A DNA stretch of 64,000 bases from Macquaria australasica (taxonomy: Eukaryota; Chordata; Actinopteri; Centrarchiformes; Percichthyidae): assembly GCA_005408345.1 (NCBI GenBank), contig SEMN01000271.1, positions 248,001 to 312,000 of the forward strand, in the 5' to 3' direction. The number at the start of each line of letters is the position of its first letter. Position 1 is the stretch's first letter. The notes under the pieces are model-generated. The model did not search any database. It saw only the letters and a list, made by a program, of their open reading frames with translations, and was not told where the DNA came from. Positions 49,643 to 58,831 of this stretch are shown here, piece after piece. The position numbers were made by a program, and so were the translations under genes.

Positions 49643-50721
49643 AAGGGAAAGGAGGGGCAGGGGGAGACAGAGACACGCCTGAAACAAAGAATCGGGGTGT
49701 GGTCATGTTATCATCCTACATGTGAAGTGCTTTTTGCTTTGCTGTGGTGTGATCCAATCTCCAAGCAGAGTCTTCGTTAAAGATGTGGAAGTTTAAAATG
49801 TTAAAGACATTTTTCCATTTTTCAAACAAATTATTTTGGATAAACAATTTTGAGTACTACCAGCACCTCTTAAGTTTACTAGTTCATTGTTTAATTTGTA
49901 CAAAAACCAAAACGAGTGTATAAACAAGACGTGTTTTTTTTTACGGTGGTTATGTGCGGGACAATTTCTTGGCCAGCGGAGACTCCAGGACAGAGCCAGA
50001 CTAGCTCTTTCCCCGTTTCCCATCTTTATGCTAAGCTAAGCTAACCAGCTGCTGGCGCTAGCTACATGTGGAACAGACAGATAATGAGTGTGTCAATCTT
50101 CTCATCAAATTCTTGGCAAGAGGGCAAAGAAGCGTATTTCCTGAAATGTTCTTTATTATAATTGTTAATGTTGGCTGACATTTTCTGCTGTCCCTGCCTT
50201 CTCCAGCGTACACCTTCTTCTACAAGGGTTCCAAGTACTGGAAATTTGACAACCATCGCATGAAGAGTGAACCAGGCTACCCTAAGTCCATTCTGAGAGA
50301 CTTCATGGGCTGCAGCGTGGACCTGGATCCAGACAGAGACACGGACACAGACTCGAGACCCAAATTCCCAGACGTGAACCGGCCACCGTTCAACCCGGAC
50401 GCAGGACGCGACGCTGATAAGGGCAAAGACCGAGATGGAACGGATCGTGGCGGAACGGACAAAGACACGGGCAAAGGGTCAGACAGCGACAAAGACGAAG
50501 ACTACCGTGAGGGTCGCGAGGAAGACACCAATGAGGTGGACGTGGTGCTGAAGGTGGACGACAGCGAGGAGCGGACCATGAACATCCTGATGGTAACCAT
50601 CCCACTGGTTCTGGTGCTGTGCATCCTGGGACTGATCTATGCCATCATCAACACGCTGCAGAGCAAAGGGGCGCCGCGGCTGCTGGTGCACTGCAAGCGC
50701 TCGCTGCAGGACTGGGTCTGA
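22059..50721 (+). CDS. mmp15: Matrix metalloproteinase 15 (MT2-MMP), complete, 10 coding exons, 660 aa
   Basis: A type I membrane zinc endopeptidase that cleaves pericellular matrix and can activate proMMP-2. Domains: signal 1-30; propeptide with cysteine switch PRCGVPD (C97); furin site RRKR 112-115; catalytic domain from Y116, with structural-zinc ligands H190, D192, H205 and H218, active site HELGHALGLEH (H243, E244, H247, H253) and Met-turn M261; Pro/Arg hinge about 289-328; hemopexin domain C335-C525; Asp-rich stalk 526-612; membrane segment about 614-638; tail ending HCKRSLQDWV. Length and wording (WLRxYGYLPQ, GAPRLL, CKRSLQ.WV) match MMP15 better than MMP14, 16 or 24. Exons: 22059-22178, 32084-32232, 33133-33255, 33469-33776, 37815-37976, 39569-39765, 43975-44113, 48142-48292, 49422-49540, 50207-50721. 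The start has a perfect ACCATGG context. Whether this is the fish a or b copy cannot be decided here. Confidence 0.97.
22486..22715. mobile_element. Short TIR DNA element near the 5' end of mmp15, family R4
   Basis: The terminal inverted repeats are about 39 bases (22486-22524 and 22677-22715) and differ at only a few positions. The outer part reads 'gcagacgttttgacttg'. The interior is about 150 bases, non-coding. A related end is seen at 10520-10560. Confidence 0.8.
24240..25060. mobile_element. Probable inverted-repeat DNA element
   Basis: Arms at about 24355-24412 and 24950-25010 are inverted copies, sharing 'cagagcgcaa', 'cgcccac', 'ccgga' and 'gggaaaacaat'. The outer limits are uncertain. 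Confidence 0.5.
26159..26183 (+). repeat. (AC)n microsatellite
   Basis: About 12 dinucleotide units in mmp15 intron 1. Confidence 0.9.
26866..26902 (+). repeat. Poly-C followed by (CA)n microsatellite
   Basis: Ten or more C followed by about 13 CA units in mmp15 intron 1. Confidence 0.9.
27030..27560. repeat. CpG-bearing dispersed repeat, probably a DNA-transposon fragment
   Basis: Both ends carry 'ctcgcgcgag' (about 27040 and 27539). A short open frame with a 'VVAEEEF'-like end sits inside. Locally high CpG in an AT-rich intron fits a recent insertion. The family is not assigned. Confidence 0.35.
27780..28645. repeat. Repeat with ends rich in 'gggggca'
   Basis: Both margins repeat 'tttgcccccact' and 'tttggggcat'-type words, in part inverted ('ggaaatta' left, 'taatttcc' right). 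The middle is a GC-rich stretch at 28140-28310. A non-autonomous element is likely; the boundaries are approximate. Confidence 0.4.
30338..30371 (+). repeat. (GT)n then (GA)n microsatellite
   Basis: About 12 GT units run into GA-rich sequence. Confidence 0.9.
30401..31214. mobile_element. DNA element with terminal inverted repeats
   Basis: The left end 'gctgtgtcttaattt' and the right end 'aaattgagacacagc' are inverted with one mismatch. Open frames inside (for example 30844-31140) show no transposase features. The interior may hold a second insertion. Confidence 0.6.
32084..32232 (+). CDS. mmp15: mmp15 exon 2: propeptide
   Basis: It encodes SWLRIYGYLPQASRQMSTMR, then SAQILSNAISDMQRFY and VTGRMDP. 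This is the standard propeptide helix region of membrane-type MMPs. Acceptor TCTGCAG, donor GTCAGC. Confidence 0.96.
32521..32971. mobile_element. AT-rich non-autonomous DNA element
   Basis: It starts 'tagggccctataaaatccg' and ends 'aaatcatagtaccctac', giving roughly inverted ends. It sits in mmp15 intron 2. Confidence 0.5.
33133..33255 (+). CDS. mmp15: mmp15 exon 3: cysteine switch and furin site
   Basis: It encodes MKRPRCGVPDKF, whose Cys blocks the zinc in the zymogen, and VRRKRYALTG, the furin-type activation site. Human MMP15 has a longer basic run here; this one keeps RRKR. Acceptor CTTCAG, donor GTAACA. Confidence 0.97.
33469..33776 (+). CDS. mmp15: mmp15 exon 4: catalytic domain, structural zinc and calcium sites
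   Basis: It encodes IQNYTPKIGEYNSYEAIRRA, then ASGFHGDSSPFDGEGGFLAH, AYFPGPGMGGDTHFD and DEPWT. The structural-zinc His/Asp set is intact. Acceptor CCATAG, donor GTAAAC. Confidence 0.97.
33777..37814 (+). other. mmp15: mmp15 intron 4 (4.0 kb)
   Basis: No exon seen. It contains short GT and CT microsatellites (34837-34858, 36846-36870, 37017-37036). A repeat-like stretch at about 35390-35870 begins near a small hairpin with stem 'gatggtt' and 'gaaccatc'. Confidence 0.7.
37815..37976 (+). CDS. mmp15: mmp15 exon 5: active-site zinc helix and Met-turn
   Basis: It encodes VAVHELGHALGLEHSNNP, then AIMAPFYQW and PEDDRRGIQQIY. The catalytic Glu and three His are all present, so the enzyme should be active. 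Acceptor TTCAG, donor GTAGGA. Confidence 0.98.
38025..38800 (+). repeat. Dispersed repeat in mmp15 intron 5
   Basis: It begins 'ggttgggtaggcagttttc', with 'ttggcgtcattgggcaaaa' and 'tagccaatcacaggttattt'-like words that I know from other percomorph introns. Unusually CpG-rich for an intron. Boundaries are approximate. Confidence 0.45.
38981..39488. mobile_element. Long-TIR DNA element, family R2, copy 1
   Basis: The ends are inverted repeats of about 80 bases (left 'aaggaatag', 'gctgagag', 'agatgaga', 'taccactctcatat'; right the complement). It is a non-autonomous element about 508 bases long in mmp15 intron 5. Related copies lie at 51838-52197 and 49926-50155. Confidence 0.8.
39569..39765 (+). 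CDS. mmp15: mmp15 exon 6: Pro-rich hinge and first hemopexin cysteine
   Basis: It encodes GQPDSGPTQALPTVTPRRPE, a Pro/Arg hinge, then YGPNICEGNFDTVAMLRGEM. C335 should pair with C525 in exon 10. Ends in phase 0, donor GTAAAT. The hinge is a little shorter than in human MMP15. Confidence 0.96.
39766..43974 (+). other. mmp15: mmp15 intron 6 (4.2 kb)
   Basis: No exon seen. It contains a long copy of repeat R1 at 41818-42380. The rest is AT-rich single-copy-looking sequence. Confidence 0.75.
41818..42380 (+). repeat. Interspersed repeat, family R1, copy 3 (longest)
   Basis: It carries internal near-duplicate phrases ('aacagctattagagggattg' and 'aacaactattggacggattg') and the motif 'atgttagcatgct'-like direct and inverted words toward its 3' end. 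This copy gives the fullest view of the family. Confidence 0.75.
43975..44113 (+). CDS. mmp15: mmp15 exon 7: hemopexin blade 1 to 2
   Basis: It encodes GLWFWRVRKNRVLDNYPMPI, then FWRGLPGDIDAAYERHDG and FVFFK, near-identical to the family. Acceptor CCTCAG, donor GTACGC. Confidence 0.97.
44114..48141 (+). other. mmp15: mmp15 intron 7 (4.0 kb)
   Basis: No exon seen. It holds a TIR element at 46384-46868. The 94-codon frame at 45513-45797 is a purine-rich, low-complexity stretch, not a gene. Confidence 0.7.
46384..46868. mobile_element. hAT-like non-autonomous DNA element
   Basis: It starts 'tagggctg' and ends 'cagcccta', a perfect 8-base inverted terminus, with further inverted similarity inside ('ctgactgagaattt' against 'gaatctcagtcg'). 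AT-rich flanks hide any target duplication. Confidence 0.65.
48142..48292 (+). CDS. mmp15: mmp15 exon 8: hemopexin blade 2 to 3
   Basis: It encodes NRFWLFREANLEPGYPLELV, then GRDIPYDRIDTAIWWEPSG and YIFQGDW. Acceptor CCTCAG, donor GTAACG. The last codon, TGG, is split after two bases. Confidence 0.97.
48433..48900 (+). repeat. Interspersed repeat, family R1, copy 4
   Basis: Same order of phrases as 41818-42380, including 'catggtccccagaggatgaa' and 'tgctaacatgctaaa'. It lies in mmp15 intron 8. Confidence 0.75.
49422..49540 (+). CDS. mmp15: mmp15 exon 9: hemopexin blade 3 to 4
   Basis: It encodes YWRFNEHSRLADRGYPKPIS, then VWGSSVPSTPKGAFLSDDG. The donor GTGAGC is followed 43 bases later by a long (GT)n tract. 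Confidence 0.97.
49583..49639 (+). repeat. (GT)n microsatellite just inside mmp15 intron 9
   Basis: About 28 almost pure GT units, the longest dinucleotide run in the window, starting 43 bases after the exon 9 donor. Confidence 0.97.
49926..50155. mobile_element. R2-type DNA element, copy 2 (left end missing)
   Basis: It shares 'ggttatgtgcgggac', 'ttggccag', 'atgctaagctaagctaac' and the right terminus ('ttggcaag', 'tttcctgaaatgttct') with 38981-39488. It fills part of the short intron 9 and ends about 50 bases before exon 10. Confidence 0.7.
50207..50721 (+). CDS. mmp15: mmp15 exon 10: hemopexin blade 4, stalk, membrane segment, tail
   Basis: It encodes YTFFYKGSKYWKFDNHRMKS, then ILRDFMGC (C525), an Asp/Lys/Arg-rich stalk of about 85 residues, the membrane segment (ILMVTIPLVLVLCILGLIYA) and the tail KGAPRLLVHCKRSLQDWV. 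The tail Cys (C652) matches the palmitoylated Cys of MT-MMPs, and the C-terminal DWV corresponds to the usual EWV. Stop TGA 50719-50721. Confidence 0.97.
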
Positions 50722-51800
50722 CCCTTGACATTAGGGGACACCGAACTGAAATTGAACCTTAGACACCACACCCCTCTGATCCTACCCTGTTCCCAGTGAT
50801 CCATCTGTCTCAAGTCTCTGTGCTCAGTGGCTCCTGCAACTCTTAGTACATGTGGTAGACGATCCAATACTGTACTGATGCACACACACACACACACACA
50901 CACCACCCTAACATCCTCCTGTCTCCCATGGTGCTCTACAATGCGTTGACTGTAGTCTATTTATATGAGAGGAGTTTGCACATTGTTTTTGTTTTGGTTC
51001 ATTTTGTGTGACTTTTTGTTGTTATTATTATTCTTTCTAAACCAGGAAGGCCGTTCTATTCTCTCTCGTGCCTCTGGCCCCCCCTCCTCCATTTTTTAAT
51101 CTCAGTAGGGGCTTTTTCTCACTGACAGGTAGTGCTCTACAGTGTTCCTTCCTCCTCTTATCGTCTTCTTCGTCTTACTCCATCTCTTCCCTTTTCTCTG
51201 CAGCACAGTATGTCGTGGGGTGGAAGGTGAGTTAGAAAGAAACAGGGTTTGGTCACAACAGATATTTCACTGTAGTTTACATTAAGAGGTATTTTGAGGG
51301 CTGCCTTGAGCCCAGATATCATTCTCCCTTTGACTCCCTCTGATGGTGATTAGGCTGTGGTTGCAAGAGTGGATCAGAGATCAGTTTGTTAGTCATACAG
51401 GCACTGCGCTGGTTTTAAAGGATAATTCCAGTTTATTACAACTTAGATCTTATTTTTATTGTAATTGGTTTGTATTGGTCATTTTTATTGGAATGATAAC
51501 ATTGTACTCAATCAAGTTAATTGCTGAGATCTGGGAATGTGGCGATATTGCTAAAATATGTTGTTCTTACAGGCTTTAAACAAACCCCCCAGGTTAGCCA
51601 AACTTATTTGGAAGACAAACTGAAGACAGATGGTGAAATTATTACCCAAACTGTGTAAACATAAATCAGTTTACAGGCAAGCTTCCTGGTTCTCCTTTGG
51701 CCTACCACACTTGCCGTAGGTGTGCGCACGCAGCTTTTGCGTGCAATGAAGGATTACTTGCATTTTGGGTGTGCTCACTTTTGGCTTACCTCCAAATAAA
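50722..51800 (+). other. mmp15: mmp15 3' UTR, first possible end
   Basis: Non-coding sequence after the stop, with a (CA)n tract at 50880-50903. The first AATAAA is at 51795-51800; others follow, for example at 55948-55953, so a longer UTR is possible. Confidence 0.5.
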
Positions 51801-51837
51801 GTGGTTTAGATAATCTGTCTAACATGGGGGTCTGTTT

Positions 51838-52197
51838 AAAGGATTGTTTTAACATTTTGAGAAATACACTTAATCGCTTTTTTTGTGGACAGTTAGATTA
51901 CAAGATCGATACCACTCTCATGTCTGTAGCTGCAGCCAGCAGGCAATTAGCTTCTTAGCCTAAATAGAGGAAGCAGGGAGAATCAGCTAGCCTGGCTCTA
52001 CCACCTCTAAATTTGATTAATTATCACGTTATACCTTGTTTTTTTAAGCCATAAAAAATTTGAGCCTGTCTTCCAGTCTTATAGTGAACCAGCTGCTGGC
52101 TCTAGCTTCATATATAGTCTACAGACATGAGAGTAGTATCGATCTTCTCATCTAACGCGCAGCGCAAAAGCAAACAAGCGTGTTGAATTATTCCTTT
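51838..52197. mobile_element. R2-type DNA element, copy 3
   Basis: Inverted ends: left with 'aaaggatt', 'agaaatacactt' and 'taccactctcatg'; right with 'catgagagtagtatcgatct' and 'tgttgaattattcctt'. Shorter than the copy at 38981-39488 but with the same ends and interior words. Confidence 0.75.
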
Positions 52198-53004
52198 AAA
52201 GCCCTTAAAAAGGACCTAAATTGTAATAAATAGTAATTATCCTTTACATTCGGACTACTACTGCCTTGTTGTCCTTCTTGTGCTCACATAGTTGGACAAT
52301 AGGCCTACCTTCTTTCTTTTCCTTATTTGGAAACCATTTAAAGACCTCTTTGGCTGAAAGGGTAAACAGACTTTAAAGGGGACCTCTTTCCTTAACTTTC
52401 ATTTATGTGGCTAATTCTCAGAGAGCCCCCTTTCTGTCAACAATAAGACCTTTCCTTTGTGCTACAGAGGAGACAGCCTAATGGTTAATTTAGAAAGCCA
52501 GCTCACTGTGAAATAACACAAGACGGGGAGCATTTATTGCATCTTGTGTGTGTGTGTGACATAAAACAAGGGAGAAACAAAGCAAAGCCACGACCTTTAG
52601 CTTCAGAACAGGATGTAACACCACAAATGCAACACAGCAGTCGCAGGGTGCAGCTAATGTACCATTAAGTTTATAATGGACTTTTTACTGCTAGTGTTTT
52701 TTGAAAGGACAATTTAAGAAATTGAATTGATGACCTGTGGTCTATCTGTTGTAACTATAGCGTAGCTGTAAGCACAAGGGTGGGCTCAGGCAATACAGGC
52801 TCATGTGAACACAGACTAATCCTGTTCATTAAAAAACAGCAGGTGTGTGCAAATGCTGTTAACCTCTGTGACCCCTAAACTAAACCTTGAACTCCCAGAA
52901 CCAAAACACTCTCCGCTCCCTTTTCATCTCGCAAGAACAGAGATGGGACGAAGGGGAGTGTGGGCACAGAAAAATGTGCATCTTAACTATGCATTATATC
53001 TATA

Positions 53005-53277
53005 TTAAAGGACCATATCAGTGGTTTTGAACATTTTATCCACTTTACTACAAATCAATGCCAACCATTTTCAAATGCATGCCATTCAGTTTTACATTTT
53101 TGTATGTAGTTTTCCTACTGTTCTTGGCAGCCACTGGTTTCCATTTATTTTTATATAAACTCACCTAGCAGACTATTTGAACCAAAAAATAATGTAACTT
53201 TGACCAAACTTCACTTGGATGGATTAAATAGTAGTAAAGGGGATAAAATATGCAAAACCAATAGTGTTGTTCTTTAA
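53005..53277. mobile_element. Inverted-repeat DNA element, family R3, copy 2
   Basis: The left end 'ttaaaggaccatatcagtgg' and the right end 'caatagtgttgttctttaa' belong to inverted arms of about 45 bases, reaching 'ccactttactac' and 'gtagtaaagggg'. Same termini as 14391-14960. Confidence 0.75.
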
Positions 53278-53339
53278 AATCCTCTTTTTTCTTAAAAGAA
53301 GAGAAAGAATATGACGGAGCCCTGCAGTGGCCATAGAAA

Positions 53340-53630
53340 GAATATATATATTGAGGCCCGCTTTCGAGCACTCAAAATGCTATTGTACGAGATACAGTTC
53401 CTTCCCACGGCAATTCGTACGAATTAATCAAAATGTGAGAACTAATTGTATCTCCTGTACACAAATTCATCAAAACGTGGGAATGATGGCCACTTTCAAT
53501 TTTGTTGCCACATTTTGATTAATTTGAAAATTTGTATGAATTAATCAAAACGTAGGAATGTATCTCGTGCACACGAATTCATCAAAATGTGGGAATGAAT
53601 TTTTCTTTTCCCTTTATGGCCACTCCGGGG
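53340..53630 (+). repeat. Degenerate direct repeats of 'aattcatcaaaatgtggga'
   Basis: About five imperfect copies of this word, spaced irregularly and mixed with 'gtatctcgtgcacac' words. AT-rich, no open frame. Confidence 0.7.
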
Positions 53631-56600
53631 CTTCGTACAATATACATCATAGACAAGATATTTTCACTTGACCCATTTGTGAATACTTTTTTAAGAATTT
53701 CTTGGGTTGGATGACATTACCCATATACTTGTGGAATGAGCAGCGCTATTTCAAGATATTCAAAAATTGTAGCAGCAATGAAAAATATAAAATTATCTCA
53801 TCATTGCTAGTTTTTAAAAATAATAATAATAAGAAGAAGACTTTGAGACTACAAACCAGGCTAAAATTAGAGACAGTGTAGGAGTGGACCACTTTAGAGT
53901 GTGACTTCAAATATGAATGGGAGGAAGGCTTATCTGAGGTAGCATTAAGAAGTAAGCTGCCAATCTGACCAGAGGGGGCTCAGCTCACCCGGCTCAGGTT
54001 ACACAGATGTGGACAGGGAGGGTGGGGAGGGACTGAATTTTCTGTAGCTGAGACAAGAGAAGGGGGAGGGCAGCTGACCCTGAGCATGCAAAGTTTGGAT
54101 CTCAGGAATAAGGAGGGGTGGGAAGAGAGAGGGCTTTGATGGCTCTATCCCACTGGCAACAGCTCTTGTGACCTAAATTCTTCTGCTAGCTCAACAACGG
54201 TGCTAGCCAGAGAGGAATCTTTTGCTTACAGTAGGTGACAGACCTTTTTTAGGAATCTAAGTGCTTTGCTTGTAGTTTTGAATGTGCCCCATGACATGTT
54301 TTAAAGCCTGCATATTGATTCCAGTTGTGCCTCACAAACAGTACCAGTTTTGCTTCGTCTGTCTTTCTTTTGTGCCAGTCAGACTGTAGGTTGACAGACG
54401 GTGCAGATACATAACACTGCTGTTTTGTTAGGCCTCCAGGTAAGTGGAGACAAGTTGAGGTGAGACACCTACGCAGACAGAGGTAAAGTTAACAGGACAC
54501 TTGTACTGAAAGGAGGAAAGGGAAGAGCATAATCAGCCGTCACCAGAAGTCTGGAGATTGATCTGTGGCCAGTCGATAGCGGTTGCCAGGAAACGGTGTC
54601 CTGTGTCCATCGCTCACCTCCTCATCATCAGGATTGGGGGGTGGGGGGGGGGGTAGCTAATCAGCGTTAAAAGCACCCCCACCCCCCTCTTCTCTCTCTT
54701 CTCCTGTCCTGCTCTTCCATTGGTCCTACAGGCACATCAGTGAGTGCTTAAACAGCCCAGTGTCTGGACAGGCTCAGAAAACGCCGACTCAGTGCACAAG
54801 ACACAACGTTGTGTGTGGAGTTTTTTTTATTTATTTTTTTATCAACCTTTTCTCCCCTGTAACCTCCACACAGAGAGCCCACAGGGAGTTAACCACTTCA
54901 AAGCTAATCGAACCACTTCAAAGTTGAAAAAGTCGAGTGTACCTTGAAAATCGCGGTTTCAGTGATTGGGCAGATTGAGAGATTCTCCGTAAGGTGACAC
55001 CCATTGTCTCAGGACACCGAGCAGAGGAGAAATATTGAAAGGTTAGGGAAGAAATCTGTCAAGGCTGATTGATGCATGGTTGTGTGTTTGTGCGTGTGCC
55101 GAGGTGTTCAGTTAATCAGCTCTACTCTCCATAAGCGAGGCCTGTTTTCTGACTGTAAATCTCCCACGCTCTCTCTTTATCCCCACCCCTCCGCATACTC
55201 AGCCCAGCCCTCTAAGCCCGAGGGGATCATAATAACAACAATGGCCTTCTCTCTCTCACTCACTCTCATTCTCCTCCCCTATTTTCTCTCTCCCTAATAC
55301 ACACACACACAAACACATTATTGTCTTCCCCAACCTCACCTTCCTCCCCTCCTTCCTCTCTCTCCTCCCCCGTAAGGAAGCTAGTCCAGGCCAAGGTCCA
55401 GCCTCACACAGCAGAGCCTGTTTTTAGATCCGCCTGCTTAGTTCAGCAACAATTAACACTGTAGAAGGATTCACTTAAAAACACCGTACCTGTCAGGTTT
55501 TGAGTTTGGTGAATGCAGACTTGGCAACAGGATGTCAGTCAGATTTAAAGTTGCAAAGGCTGAAGTTCTTTTATGTTAATGCCTTGTTCATTTTGAAGTA
55601 AGGTTAGGACATCGCTGAGCTTGTCTGAGCTTTCATCTCTCTCAGGATGTGTTTCTGTAAACACTGCATGTTAAGCGTTCCTCACTCTGCTGTTTTGGCT
55701 CTGAACGTAGGCTTTATACCTGTTTTTTGTGTCTTGTGTTTTACTGAACATCTCTGTTAAAATCTCCACAATCACTGAGAAGGCAAGTGTTCCTCTAGCT
55801 GTGCCTGTGCTCTCCACTCTGTGCACTTTTTTGTCTTTCAGCTTCCTGCAGTCACTGTATGGCTGCACTTCCTAACAGCCACAAGCTTCAAAAAGTCGTG
55901 CATCAGCCCTGTGCAAGATCGGAACTCTACCGGGGAAAAACCAGATCAATAAATAACGGACTGAAAAGATCAAAGCAAATAAAATCTGTCCAACGTGACA
56001 TACGGTCTGTGTGAGTTTCACTCGGGTCAACTTTGTGGGTTATGATGGCTCAAACCCCAAAGGATTGTGGGTTGTCCAGATGCTTTTCTCTTTTCCCAGA
56101 GTGCATCTCACCTTGCTCATTGAGCCCATCCACTCTGAAACCACTCGTTGTAAATCACCACTTGGCCAACTCACTGCGGGATGAAACTGAAAAAGATGGC
56201 TGACAAATGACTTTCAGCATCTGCGTCGTGGCTTTGTCCCGGATGAGTGCAGCGGATCAGCTCTCATTGGGCTTCAGACAGGCACTGAAACTGTTGAGCA
56301 GCCCACTTGAGAAATCTGTTCTCATTCACTCACTGCAGCTACAGTAGAGAGTAGATTTCGTTGCATTCAGTCAGTTCTGTACTGACCATCAATAAGGAAC
56401 TTGACGTCTCACACTAGCTTCTCTCTTCATTACCACGGTTCACTGACTTTCTGACAAAAACTTTACCATAATCCCTGACTGGGATGAGATGGGGACAAAA
56501 TACAAAAAAAGAAAGCAGCAGTCAATCTAAACAGATGAGGTAATTGTTTGTCTTTGATCATTTGTATTATTTTGATTTTATTTTGTGCATTTTTGTTCTC

Positions 56601-57378
56601 TCCAAACTTGATATGACATTTTTTTGTTAATAACATTCCAATTAGTGTTTTTTGATTGGTTGTTAGTGGGTTTTTTCTGTAGAAAATGTAAGATTTTATA
56701 CATTTGTGTTGTTGTGTGTTCACCTCTAGTTGAGTGTGTTAACAAGCCATGCTGGACATGTACACATTAAAAATTGCTCTGAAAAATATTTAAAGTAGTG
56801 TTTTTTCAAGTTTCTTATACAGTGACTGGTGCAGTCTGAACTTTCTGAACTATCTGCAGAGAAGAGAGAACACACACATATAGTACACACACCCTCTACT
56901 CTCTTCCTGCGGTGAGGTCACTGTCCATAGGGCCTTGCTTCCTGTCTCACACGGGACAGGCAGCAGAGCGGCTTTATGGGCCATGGGAGGTGGGGAGAGA
57001 GGAGTCTGGCTGACTGCCAGGAAGCCACATGAGCATGGAGGAAGTTAGCAAGCAGCTTGTAGAGCCTATAAGACATCGACGAGGCAATGGTGTCATCACG
57101 CTGAGAGGAAATCCATTGTTCACAGCACCACAAGGCTTTTTTGTGATGGATTTTATCCAAACACCAAAATTACAGAAGAGAGACTGGTGGCAGACTTTAA
57201 TGACATGTTTTTGTGACTTGGACTAAGTTATTTCTAAGACCGAAAATTAAGAGACACCTACTCACATCCCGTCGCAGGTGTAATTGGCCAAAATTGTCTT
57301 CATCTGAGTCCTCGTGATCAATTAATGGAGGAGCCTGAGGGCTGCAAGCTTTGAATAGAAAGACAGTGTCTGACACAA

Positions 57379-57465
57379 TGGTCCAGAGTGAAATATTATC
57401 TCGCCTACTATTGGATGGTTGGTTGAAATTCAGTACATATAACAATGGTCCCCAGAAGGTGAATC
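57379..57465 (+). repeat. Interspersed repeat, family R1, copy 5 (fragment)
   Basis: It carries 'tggtccagagtgaaatatt', 'actattggatggttggttga' and 'tggtccccagaaggtgaatc'. Confidence 0.65.
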
Positions 57466-57574
57466 CTAACTTAAAGGATACAAATAAATAATTTCATTTA
57501 TAAAAAGGCTAAGACATTACGAAAACAGCTGGGCACTGTAGTTTTAGCAAACTTTAGTCAGTATAAGTAGGCCT

Positions 57575-57720
57575 ACATATGTTGCGGCTGATTTTCAGCC
57601 GCCAAATAGCATGCACCGGTAAGCATTTACTGCAGCAGCAAGGTGTTTGTGGGATTGACTCAAAATAAGATGCCCATGTTCAAGGTAATGAAAGAACGGC
57701 CAGTGCAGTAGAAAGACGTG
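57575..57720 (+). repeat. Interspersed repeat, family R5, copy 2
   Basis: It matches 8081-8240 in word order ('atttactgcagcagcaaggt', 'gtttgtgggattgact', 'ggtaatgaaagaac'). Confidence 0.5.
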
Positions 57721-58609
57721 TTTGCCATACTCTGACAGGATTCGCTCAGCGCTATGTCTCATGTTTCTTTGCTCTGATTGGTTGTAGGTCTATCCAGTTA
57801 TGAGCAGAGGAATTTTGGTCTGTGCCTGTTGATAACGCCTCTTGGAAATTGAAAATGAACTGAGAGGCTCCAGGTCTGGTGATGTCAGGCTAGCTGTAAT
57901 CATCTGCCGACTTGAAAACAACTCTGGTTAACCAAGACAGTAAAGTTGCAGGCTGTACAAGCATAACAAGCTGAAAGATGCTACGTGGAGGTGACTGGAA
58001 CTGCAGAGTTGGATGACATTATATGTGGGTTCGTTAAGAGACAATCCTTTCACATTATGCATAATCATTTCAACCATTGTTAATATGAAATATTGATTAG
58101 AACAGCTTTAATGACCGTTGGCTGTAGATGTACTATTTGTACTGTAACTACTTAGAATAATTGGTAACTATCGACATCTAGATTGAGTCTGTGTTTTGCT
58201 GGTCTTGTGTCAGATTATTGACTTGCTAGAGAAAACAACCAGAGTCAGGCCTGTTCTAATGCTGGAGGAGGATGGATGCACAACCAGTGCACAAACTTTC
58301 CAACTCCATAATGACCTACTTTTAGATACGCTGTCAACCAGGTTTTGTTTTTAAAGTCGGACATACCTCTGCGCACTTTGTAAACAAACAACTTTAATGG
58401 TGCATGTTGTGTGTGTACACGGTATTTGAGTACGCTGGCCTGCTTTGCACTGTGTTTACGTGCTTTTAATGCTTTCCTGCTGCGTATGTGTGTGTATGTG
58501 CAGACTGAGTCTGCTACAGTTATCACCAGGTACACCCTGCGGAGTGCCGTAATTACTTGCAGTCATCTCTTTCCTCTGGGTAGAAAATTAACTCACTTTT
58601 AGCCCCACA

Positions 58610-58610
<1 letters not shown>

Positions 58611-58638
<28 letters not shown>
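58611..58638 (+). repeat. (CA)n microsatellite
   Basis: About 14 CA units. Confidence 0.95.
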
Positions 58639-58641
<3 letters not shown>

Positions 58642-58831
58642 GAAGTGAGAGGAAATCACTAGCAGCTACAGCTAATGACTCGGCTGCAAATGTCTGGTCG
58701 TGGTGAAGCTGAACCACCTGTTAAATAATACTTTTACAGTAAGACACCTGTTGGCCATCCTGTGTGCTGTATACAGACAGGCAGGGATTTAAATGTACAT
58801 GACTGGGGTTTAATATAGACTTGTTAGCCAG

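Noticed and set aside
57197..57445. Minus-strand frame with HEDSDEDNFGQLHLRRD
   Set aside because: It overlaps an R1 repeat fragment and lacks phase-matched splice sites; probably repeat-derived.
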